Below the pieces are notes generated by a model that had not been told where the DNA came from, ran no database searches, and saw nothing but the letters and a program-made list of their open reading frames with translations. Shown here in pieces: positions 8,505-15,281 of a stretch of DNA of 15,281 nucleotides; positions within the stretch are counted from its first letter, which is position 1, and each line of letters opens with the position of its first letter. Both the position numbers and the translations under genes were made by a program. Source of the stretch: Bacteroidales bacterium (lineage in GTDB: Bacteria; Bacteroidota; Bacteroidia; Bacteroidales; WCHB1-69); contig JAIROC010000226.1 in assembly GCA_031257735.1 (NCBI GenBank), forward strand, positions 1 through 15,281. The letters are read 5' to 3'.

Positions 8505-8548
8505 ATAACGCCGTCATTGCGGGATCAAGCCCGCAATGACGGCGTTAT
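8505..8548. repeat. Perfect 19-bp palindrome with a 6-base loop
   Basis: ATAACGCCGTCATTGCGGG (8505-8523) and its exact reverse complement (8530-8548) are separated by ATCAAG. The arms are far more GC-rich than the surrounding DNA. No T-run follows on either strand, so a terminator role is unlikely. It looks like a dispersed intergenic palindromic element of the REP/MITE type, next to the tandem array. Confidence 0.85.
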
Positions 8549-8565
8549 GCCGACTTTATAGACAG

Positions 8566-8733
8566 ACTATAATTAATATTCTGTCATCTATAATTAATGT
8601 TCCGTCGTCTATAAATACTTTTCCGTCGTCTATAATTAATGTTCCGTCGTCTATAATTAATGTTCCGTCGTCTATAATTAATATTCCGTCGTCTATAAAT
8701 ACTTTTCCGTCGTCTATAATTCATTTTCCGCTA
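8566..8733. repeat. Tandem array A: eight 21-bp units
   Basis: Eight consecutive 21-bp units begin with TCTATAA and end with TTCCGTCG, the first and last being the most degenerate. Two variants occur: a TTAATGTT/TTAATATT core (units 1, 2, 4, 5, 6) and an ATACTTTT core (units 3 and 7); unit 8 is a hybrid that leads into array B. There is no spacer sequence between units. The period equals seven codons, so several frames stay open, but no coding signal is convincing. It also equals two turns of B-DNA, which would put every unit on the same helix face. Confidence 0.9.
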
Positions 8734-8735
8734 TT

Positions 8736-8987
8736 ATTTGGACATTTTCCGACAGCATTTAGACATCGTTCGTCGCTATTTTGACATCTTCCGCTGCCAT
8801 TTTGACATCTTTCGACGGCATTTGGACACTTTCCGACGGCATTTGGATACTTTCCGACGGCATTTGGATACTTTCCGACGGCATTTGGACACTTTCCATC
8901 GGCATTTGGATACTTTCCGTCGGCATTTGGACACTTTCCGTCGGCATCTGGACATTTTCCTCTGCCATTTTGACAGGTTTGACCGTC
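8736..8987. repeat. Tandem array B: twelve 21-bp units
   Basis: Twelve 21-bp units follow array A after two bases (TT). The consensus begins ATTTGGA(C/T)ACTTTCCG and ends CGGC. The central units (B5-B10, 8820-8945) are nearly identical, differing mainly at GGACAC versus GGATAC and CGACGG versus CGTCGG or CATCGG. The outer units (B1-B4, B11-B12) are degenerate, the pattern expected of an array that grows and is homogenised from its middle. It shares the TTCCG(T/A)CG core and the 21-bp period with array A, so the two probably have a common origin. Confidence 0.92.
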
Positions 8988-9090
8988 AATATGAAAACAC
9001 TATGGATTTTTTTACCACAGAGAATATAGCTTTTTTATTATTTTTACTTTATTTCCTTTGTGGGTTCAGTTAATAATGTTTGGTATATTT

Positions 9091-9313
9091 TTATTTGCCC
9101 GTTTCTTGCGCCTTTTTATTTTCTATCATTTTCTTTAGTTCATGAACAGCTATATCAATCTCTTTATCAATATTATTCATGTATTCTTCAAATGTATAAT
9201 GAACCCCCAATGTCAGGTTCTATACCTTTGTCTAATGGTTTTAATGAATAAGGAAATAACACCCTGCGTGTACAAACCTTTGCAAATCCATTAGAATCCG
9301 GACATTCTCTAAT
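9091..9313 (-). pseudogene. C-terminal remnant of a probable S41 (tail-specific) peptidase, frameshifted
   Basis: In one minus-strand frame, codons from 9313 to about 9209 read NGFAKVCTRRVLFPYSLKP then LDKGIEPDI. A frame one base away continues YTFEEYMNNIDKEIDIAVHE and further, to a TAA at 9093-9091. Removing one G from the run of five (C's at 9204-9208) joins them as GIEPDI-GVHYTFEEY. The GIxPDI, then (Y)T.E(D/E)Y, then D..I..A order is what I know from the C-terminal end of S41/CtpA-like peptidases. No catalytic domain or start survives: the reading is cut off at 9313 by the inverted-repeat element. The frame stays open into that element to an ATG at 9364, which I take as fortuitous. The upstream ~15 codons may not be peptidase-derived. 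Family assignment rests on a short stretch. Confidence 0.5.
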
Positions 9314-9470
9314 GTCTGTCCGAAAACTATCATACAGGTTGAAAACGTTTCGTATATTCGTCATTAAGAGAGTTATGAATTATGAATTATGGGTTATATT
9401 AGTTTGACAGAGATAACTCATAACTCATAACCCATAACTAACAAATGAATTTATGAGTTTTCGGACAGAC
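9314..9470. mobile_element. MITE-like 157-bp element with 15-bp terminal inverted repeats
   Basis: GTCTGTCCGAAAACT at 9314-9328 recurs as its exact reverse complement at 9456-9470. The interior has no coding capacity of its own and contains a second, imperfect inverted repeat (9370-9440). The right end stops one base short of the sprA TAG, and the left end adjoins the peptidase remnant. I see no clear target-site duplication. It could be a non-autonomous transposon, an intergenic palindromic unit, or a structured 3' region of the sprA mRNA. Confidence 0.55.
9370..9440. repeat. Imperfect inner inverted repeat built of 7-bp TTATGAR-like units
   Basis: The left arm (9371-9397) consists of 7-bp steps of the form AGTTATG/AATTATG/GGTTAT. 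The right arm (9413-9439) is the complementary series of ATAACTC/ATAACCC steps. Reverse-complementing the right arm matches the left at about 23 of 27 positions, the differences being A/G changes that keep G-U pairing possible. The loop is about 15 nt. In the sprA transcript it would form a long hairpin, but no U-run follows it. Confidence 0.7.
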
Positions 9471-9471
9471 A

Positions 9472-12400
9472 CTATATATCTGAGAGTTGAATTCGGATAC
9501 TAAAGCCTGCATTAATCGTTAGATTTTTATATTGATTAGCTAGGGCGGGAGTAGTTAAAGTGTGGTCATAAAACAACTTAAAGAAAATATTCTTTGTAAC
9601 CTGATATTCTCCATTGACAGCGATAGAAAGTATTTTTTGTCCGGCGGAGGCAAGGTTGATGTCTTCTTCTATTTTACGCAATATTGTTTTGTTATCTCGA
9701 ATAGAGAAGTCGGCGCGTAATGTTAATCCTCCTTCTGTCTGGCGTCGCACACCGGCAAAGTTAAACATGATCTTCAAATCCTTAAACCGATACCCAGCGC
9801 CGAAAATAATTTCATTATTGGCAACTTCCGTTACTTGAAAATTAGCCAAACTCAAGGTTACGGTTCTTGTCTTTCTCCATTCTGCTTTAAACTGTAGACT
9901 GTTTTTCAATGTTACATCTACCCCAATAAGCGGATTCATTGCCTCAGTAATCGCAATCTGACCCACTTCGATATAGGGAATAAAGTTGTTTAAAGCATCC
10001 CTGATTACCTGCAAATCTCTATATTCGGGATTATAAGCCATATTTGTAGCAAATCCCCCTATCTGATAGAGACAAGTATATACATGTTGCAATGTTATAG
10101 ACTGAAATACCTTATTCACTCCCGGTATTTTTGTAATGCCATTGTATGAAATTCGCCAGTTAGGGAGTGGTATTTTCAACAGGGGAGAACTTACCGAAAC
10201 ATTCGAAGGCGATTTTCCTGAATATGCCGCCCAAAAAGCATACAACAAAACCTCTTGATCTAAATGACCGTATCCATCTGGAAAAGCATCCGTTCCCCTG
10301 TCATAGTTATACTGTACATTTGATCGATTATCAGCTAAACGATTGGCTATTTCTACCCTGTATGCTTTGAAATTTTCAAAGTTCTGATTCAGATAAGACC
10401 CTTTTGCTGACTGTATAAAAAGCGTAGGCGTGCATATTGCGGTAATAGAGAAATTACCTGTTCGTTGTTGAGAATAATCTCTATAAATGCCATTTGTATC
10501 AGGGATATAATATGATTGATCGGTATAAGAGTAGGTTCTGTTTGCCGTCAAGTCAATTTTTAAATCTTTAATCGGTTCTATGGTTACTCTCATTTGGATT
10601 TGCGTATTATATCGCTGCAGGTAAGGAGTATTCAATAAATCGCTACTTGTTAGCCATCCGTTTTGAGAAGCCATATAGCGTAAATTATCATTTTGCGCTC
10701 CAAACACAAACAGGAATCCGGGCGAACCATTATGCAGAATATTCATCCCCAAAATATCTGGTTCTAACATATATCCGGTCATGGATGTTCCCCTGCCTTC
10801 CTTGTAATCAAAAGAAACATTTTTGACCATCATCAATAATCGTATGAAATTATCCAAGACTTCTTTCCCTATATTTTTACGCGCATCTTCCTTTTCTTTT
10901 TCTACCTGCCGTATGGAATCCTGTTGAGCTTTGGTCAAATTCAACTTAGACAAATCTGCTTGAGCAGGTTCATTCTTTTTTAGAATAGGCTTATCTTTTA
11001 AACTGCTTCCAAAAGTTCCCTGATTGACCTTACGCAAATATTTTGACTTATTATAAAGAGTTACAAAGTTAGCGGTTGCATTAAACTGTTTTGTATTTGA
11101 GTTCTCTATACTGTTTCCCAAATAAGCAATGGCTTCGGCAGATGCCATCCAAGAATAGGTAGCTCCATAACGAACATTACTCGTAATGAAACTAAAGACA
11201 GGTATCTTATTAATTGGGATTTGATAACTTGCATTAAAATCATGCTTGAAATCATTCATCTTTCCGAAGTTGGCAAAACTTTGTCGAATAGCTATTTTTT
11301 TCTCCTTTGTATCAATTTTACCCGGCGGTTCCATGATAAAGGCATTAGCAGAGGCTTTGTAATCAAACTTTAAACTTTGGGTTAAGTCCCATGCCAATAC
11401 ATAATCTCTTGACCATTCGTAGGCTTTAACATACATCGGTTCTGTGATAATTAAGCCTTTGCTTTTATTTCTCAATTTACTTTCGCTGAACATCCGATAA
11501 AGGTTTGTTCGGAAAGAAAGATCTCTCGGATATAAAAAGAAATTAAAATCATATATCAATTGCAACCATTTTTGTTTTTTCATTTTATCCAGCTTGCTGA
11601 ATGGCTGTATTTTTTTAGGTTGCGTAGTAAAAGTATATCCCATTCCTCCTGTATGTGTGAACATATTTTCATATTCAAAGTCGATATTATAGGATTTTTC
11701 TTCTGTATAGGCATACGAGAAGTCAAAGTTCTCAATATCCCAGACATGGTTTTTGTTATTTTTGCCTGTTCCTTTTTCTTTGCGTGCGTTTACAATATTA
11801 AAATTCTGTCGTTGTATTACATCCAAAGCCTGTCGTTTGATAGAGTCTTTTTCTGCTTTGGAGTTATATGTTTTTAAATCCTCACGGAGTTTTACATCAG
11901 GGTTAAGAGGGTTATATTCAGGAGACGCAACATTACGAGAGTAATCATAATGGACAGGTAAATTAATCATCCATTTGGAAGGGAGTAATTTTCCCATTTG
12001 CAAGTTGGTAGAAAGGTCTAATGTGGTTAATGTTTCCTGTTGTCGGTCGTATGTTCCTGATTCCAATACGCCAAATCCAGCGGTACTGACACTTGCCGAA
12101 AGAGCGACATCGCCTAAATCTGCCAAATCCACCTTTACATTTCCCAAGGCAGCCCAGCCTCCTTTTTCTTCAAATTCACCCAAACGTAATTCATTGACCC
12201 ATATTTCCACCGATTTGGGAAGCATATCATCATTATCAGTTATTATGCTTCTCTTTCTGGGGTTGCGCACGCCCATCATAATAATTTTAATATCTCCCAA
12301 GTTTGGCGAACCTACAACAGATATTTTTTTCCCATTCACACTATCCGTATAGATATCGCTCAATGAATAATTTTCTCCATTTCGATTGGCTTTATTACGA

Positions 12401-15281
12401 TTTTGCTTTAAATCAACCAAGTCTTGCAATGAAATTTCAACGTAATTTGATTCCATCCATATTCTTTCATCAAGAGTTTCGCCCCAATCGGTGAAATCAA
12501 ATGGCATTTCATATTCATAATAATTTTCCTTAAAGTCAGAACCTAAGCGAATAAAAAAGACAACATCTTCTTTTTTTATGTCATCATTTTCAAATGCTTT
12601 TTCGCCATGAACATATACTTTCATGGTTCCGAAGCGACGAAAATCAAAATTAGTATTCTTATATACAGCTCTTGCATCACCGTCATAGAGATTGAGAACA
12701 CGCATGGTCAAACTCTGTTCGTTCAAATCCCTTACGCTTTGCTGCAAATAAGAAACTTCTCGCTCAACTTCTTTCGGCATGACGTATGGGATAGGGTATC
12801 TTTGTGAATTTTCCTCCAAATTAAGCGTTGCAACATTAAAAGAAGTTTCATTTCCCCCTGTTCCCGGAATATAAGCGCCATCGTCGCGTAAATCGCCTGT
12901 ATATCTTCTCCAATTGCCACGAACCAATGACAACTCCGCAAAACGCAAAATAACAGCCTCTGAAAATCCTTTCAAATACATACGCATAAATCGAATAGAA
13001 CTAAATCCACTAATTTGCCCTATGATTTCGTTCGGACTTTTTACAGGAACTTTAAACTGATACCATTTCACATTAGCCACATTGCCATTAGCCAACTTAA
13101 CCGTTCCTTCCTGAATATCGGTAATATAGTTTTCTCCAATATTCATTTTGCCCGGTTTCAATTCCATTTTATATTGATAATAACGTTCATCTTCGCTCAT
13201 GGTATTATCCGAATTAATATCTTCCATATCGGGCAATGAGGTAGCTTGAGTTAAGTAATTTTCTCTTCTTGCTTCATCGGGTCTGTCATCCAAAGTGGGA
13301 GAATTTCCATCGGGATTATTGAACATTTTATAACGGTTTATAATGTTCACTCCATCCGTATTATAATCTGCTCCCCTGAAATAATGATAATTATCAGAAG
13401 CAGGATCTTCATACGCTTTTGAATAGGCATCCTGATTTAAAATACCCTGCAATGTATTCAGATAGGAAGCATAATGAACACGTTCCAACGAATCATATAA
13501 CCCATCCAATCCAACATCTATATATTTCCGACTTTTTAATTCACTGTCAAATGCCATTACGATAGATTGGTTTACAGGAACTCTTCCCCATATCGTATAA
13601 TCGACGCCTACATCGCTCCCGTCGGAGGAAAGACCATGCTCAAAACTTTTACGTCCATCTCGAAGAATATCTTCCGATATATCTCCCAAGTTAATGTAGA
13701 AGTCTCCACCTGTATGATTTGCATTTTCAAGAAAAGGGTCTAACATCCAAAATTGGATATATTCTACATTCGTATTTTCGAAATCGGCATTATCCAACTT
13801 ACGCATAATTCCTGCCCAACGAGAACTCGGATTTTTTAATGTTCCGTCGGCATTCACTCCCGATGAAATACCATTCACACCCAAAGCATCAAAATTGTAT
13901 GGACCTCTTTCATTGGGATAATATGCCAAATCCAACACAACCAAATAGGGGTCTTCTCCACTATTGACAAGCACCTGACGATTGGGAAATACTTCCACTA
14001 CTTCTATCTTGCGGGCATACATCTCCGAACGATGATCGTTACTAATACTCCCGTGAAAATAACTGCTGGAATAAGACTCATTATGAAAAATAGGATCTAT
14101 ATTATACCATGCCAATTTTGCTCTGTTAAAGCCATAAGCCAATCCTGTACTGGGAGCAGCTTCGGGAAACATATCTCTTTTTGTTTGATTTTGTGGAGCG
14201 CTGGCAAGACGCCACATACTCATCAATCGCAAATCATAAGTCGTAATGGCTGCTTCGAAATCATCTATATACAATTCCGCTCTTTTTCCCCTGCCGATTA
14301 AACGGGAATGTCCGGGTATAAAATGGGCAAATTCTCCATTAAATTGAATACGGGAATCAGTCGTTGAACTATAAAAAGGTAGATAATTCAATACCTTGGT
14401 AATAAATCGCGATGACCTTTGATAGGACAAATTCATTCCCCAAATCGTATTATTGATAGGTTCGTCGCCAAAATTTACTTTCACTCGTCCATCAGGAGTG
14501 CGTTCCCGCAAATTCAAGATAGTTGCTCCCACTAAAAAGTTTTTATTAAAGGTATACTCTGCATTTAAGCCAAACATGGTTTTTTTCTGTCCAAACAGGT
14601 TTTGACTTTCTAAGGAGATGGTAAGAGGTGTTCCCGATTGCAAATAACTTTCGTTTGTAATACGCAGAGAACCCATATTGTAATCAACGGTATAATCAAC
14701 ATTTTCTGTTAACTGTATGCCTCCTGCAGCCACTTTTACGGAACCTTGTGCCAGATTACCCATCCCCAATTGAATAACAGAACCTAATGTTGATTTAAAA
14801 CTTCCTTCCAAATAAAATTTATTTTTATCAGGATATTGTTGTGCCATTACCTTAGGCAAAGAATAAAGGGAATCAAAAGCATACTTGTTAGCGGCAACAG
14901 GATCGTTTGCTAATATTGCCCGTAAATCCTTTCCAAAAGGTTCTACTAGGGGCAAATAAATTCTTCCTGTATTCGATTGAACTGTACCTCCTGCTGTTGC
15001 TGCATTATCTACATAATCAAAGACTCCATCAGGGATTGCTGCCGATTGTAAATTCAACTTATCTGCTCCCAGCAAACGAATAAGCGCTATGCCTTGATAT
15101 TCTTCTTTCACATCCGTAAAATATCCCATAGGAATACCTCCTTCTTCACCTCTGTACAAAATATTCAAACGAAACTTTTCAGAAGATAATTGATATGTAT
15201 TCAAGGAATAGACATTTTTCATCATCAACTTCCACAGAGGAATTTGCGTATTGACAGACGTACTTTTCAACAGTTTTACCA
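9472..15281 (-). CDS. sprA: SprA/Sov, type IX secretion outer-membrane translocon (5' end beyond window)
   Basis: About 1935 codons are visible. The frame stays open through the right edge (VKLLKSTSVNTQ...), so the TTG at 15270 is internal and not a start; family members are typically around 2400 residues, so some 400-550 N-terminal residues are missing. Hallmarks, numbered from 15270, include GKRAELYIDDFEAAITTYD and then LRLMSMWRLAS near 327-357, and ISGFSSIRFMRMYLKGF then LRFAELSLVRGNWRRY near 750-785. A strand-rich C-terminal half ends in SIRIQLSDI. In Flavobacterium, SprA is a giant 36-stranded outer-membrane barrel that passes folded cargo bearing C-terminal sorting domains, working with PorV and a plug protein; in Porphyromonas the orthologue is Sov. 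No frameshift is visible. The TAG stop (9474-9472) is one base from an inverted-repeat element. Gene identity is near certain; whether this organism glides cannot be told. Confidence 0.96.
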   Translation of the reverse strand, partial: VKLLKSTSVNTQIPLWKLMMKNVYSLNTYQLSSEKFRLNILYRGEEGGIPMGYFTDVKEEYQGIALIRLLGADKLNLQSAAIPDGVFDYVDNAATAGGTVQSNTGRIYLPLVEPFGKDLRAILANDPVAANKYAFDSLYSLPKVMAQQYPDKNKFYLEGSFKSTLGSVIQLGMGNLAQGSVKVAAGGIQLTENVDYTVDYNMGSLRITNESYLQSGTPLTISLESQNLFGQKKTMFGLNAEYTFNKNFLVGATILNLRERTPDGRVKVNFGDEPINNTIWGMNLSYQRSSRFITKVLNYLPFYSSTTDSRIQFNGEFAHFIPGHSRLIGRGKRAELYIDDFEAAITTYDLRLMSMWRLASAPQNQTKRDMFPEAAPSTGLAYGFNRAKLAWYNIDPIFHNESYSSSYFHGSISNDHRSEMYARKIEVVEVFPNRQVLVNSGEDPYLVVLDLAYYPNERGPYNFDALGVNGISSGVNADGTLKNPSSRWAGIMRKLDNADFENTNVEYIQFWMLDPFLENANHTGGDFYINLGDISEDILRDGRKSFEHGLSSDGSDVGVDYTIWGRVPVNQSIVMAFDSELKSRKYIDVGLDGLYDSLERVHYASYLNTLQGILNQDAYSKAYEDPASDNYHYFRGADYNTDGVNIINRYKMFNNPDGNSPTLDDRPDEARRENYLTQATSLPDMEDINSDNTMSEDERYYQYKMELKPGKMNIGENYITDIQEGTVKLANGNVANVKWYQFKVPVKSPNEIIGQISGFSSIRFMRMYLKGFSEAVILRFAELSLVRGNWRRYTGDLRDDGAYIPGTGGNETSFNVATLNLEENSQRYPIPYVMPKEVEREVSYLQQSVRDLNEQSLTMRVLNLYDGDARAVYKNTNFDFRRFGTMKVYVHGEKAFENDDIKKEDVVFFIRLGSDFKENYYEYEMPFDFTDWGETLDERIWMESNYVEISLQDLVDLKQNRNKANRNGENYSLSDIYTDSVNGKKISVVGSPNLGDIKIIMMGVRNPRKRSIITDNDDMLPKSVEIWVNELRLGEFEEKGGWAALGNVKVDLADLGDVALSASVSTAGFGVLESGTYDRQQETLTTLDLSTNLQMGKLLPSKWMINLPVHYDYSRNVASPEYNPLNPDVKLREDLKTYNSKAEKDSIKRQALDVIQRQNFNIVNARKEKGTGKNNKNHVWDIENFDFSYAYTEEKSYNIDFEYENMFTHTGGMGYTFTTQPKKIQPFSKLDKMKKQKWLQLIYDFNFFLYPRDLSFRTNLYRMFSESKLRNKSKGLIITEPMYVKAYEWSRDYVLAWDLTQSLKFDYKASANAFIMEPPGKIDTKEKKIAIRQSFANFGKMNDFKHDFNASYQIPINKIPVFSFITSNVRYGATYSWMASAEAIAYLGNSIENSNTKQFNATANFVTLYNKSKYLRKVNQGTFGSSLKDKPILKKNEPAQADLSKLNLTKAQQDSIRQVEKEKEDARKNIGKEVLDNFIRLLMMVKNVSFDYKEGRGTSMTGYMLEPDILGMNILHNGSPGFLFVFGAQNDNLRYMASQNGWLTSSDLLNTPYLQRYNTQIQMRVTIEPIKDLKIDLTANRTYSYTDQSYYIPDTNGIYRDYSQQRTGNFSITAICTPTLFIQSAKGSYLNQNFENFKAYRVEIANRLADNRSNVQYNYDRGTDAFPDGYGHLDQEVLLYAFWAAYSGKSPSNVSVSSPLLKIPLPNWRISYNGITKIPGVNKVFQSITLQHVYTCLYQIGGFATNMAYNPEYRDLQVIRDALNNFIPYIEVGQIAITEAMNPLIGVDVTLKNSLQFKAEWRKTRTVTLSLANFQVTEVANNEIIFGAGYRFKDLKIMFNFAGVRRQTEGGLTLRADFSIRDNKTILRKIEEDINLASAGQKILSIAVNGEYQVTKNIFFKLFYDHTLTTPALANQYKNLTINAGFSIRIQLSDI

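Noticed and set aside
8505..8548. Palindrome as rho-independent terminator
   Set aside because: No T-run follows the stem on either strand.
8566..8987. CRISPR array
   Set aside because: The units are directly adjacent 21-mers with no unique spacers, and no cas gene is present.
8738..9073. Open frames of heptapeptide repeats over the tandem array (plus strand FRRHLDT-type and minus strand ESIQMPS-type; also 8536-8784)
   Set aside because: A 21-bp period keeps frames open automatically on both strands. The 8738 (plus) and 8989 (minus) frames start at TTG without a ribosome site, and the 8536 frame starts inside the palindrome. Several strands and frames are equally open, so coding is not supported.
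9194..9364. Small ~57-residue protein starting at ATG 9364
   Set aside because: The start lies inside the inverted-repeat element and the end is created by the frameshift in the G-run; better explained as part of a pseudogene.
15270..15281. TTG at 15270 as the sprA start
   Set aside because: The frame is open to the window edge and the protein would lack several hundred N-terminal residues typical of SprA.

Overview
The window is a stretch of Bacteroidota DNA, most likely from the Bacteroidales (the order is inference). The phylum call rests on the large SprA/Sov-type gene, the translocon of the type IX secretion system that is confined to this phylum. It is supported by two candidate promoters with the Bacteroidota pattern (TTG near -33, TAnnTTTG near -7), AT-rich leaders and A-rich ribosome binding regions. 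Every gene I accept lies on the minus strand, so transcription runs from high to low coordinates.

Layout, right to left in the direction of transcription. (1) 15281-9472: C-terminal ~1935 codons of sprA, whose 5' end lies outside the window. (2) 9471-8308: about 1.16 kb of non-coding, repeat-rich DNA. It holds a 157-bp MITE-like element with perfect 15-bp terminal inverted repeats that ends one base from the sprA stop codon; a frameshifted C-terminal remnant that resembles an S41 (tail-specific) peptidase; a 20-unit array of 21-bp tandem repeats in two sequence families; a perfect 19-bp palindrome; a weak terminator; and a promoter. (3) 8307-5761: a two-gene operon for exported proteins, a gluzincin-type metallopeptidase (HEVLH...E) followed by a protein with the EreA/ChaN-like motif set. 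(4) 5672-1: a promoter followed by a two-gene defence-type operon. Its first gene encodes a 1089-residue fusion of a PLD/HKD nuclease with an SNF2-type helicase, and its second an Eco57I-type adenine-N6 DNA methyltransferase that runs off the left edge. The two genes are only 6 bp apart.

The PLD-helicase and methyltransferase most likely form an ATP-dependent restriction-modification system. It resembles the single-chain Type ISP enzymes split in two, but with a PLD nuclease as the cutting module; this is inferred from domains and gene order. The metallopeptidase/EreA-like pair has no assignable pathway; both proteins carry signal peptides and should act in the periplasm or envelope. SprA is a core housekeeping outer-membrane translocon. 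No tRNA, rRNA, CRISPR array or complete transposase gene was seen.
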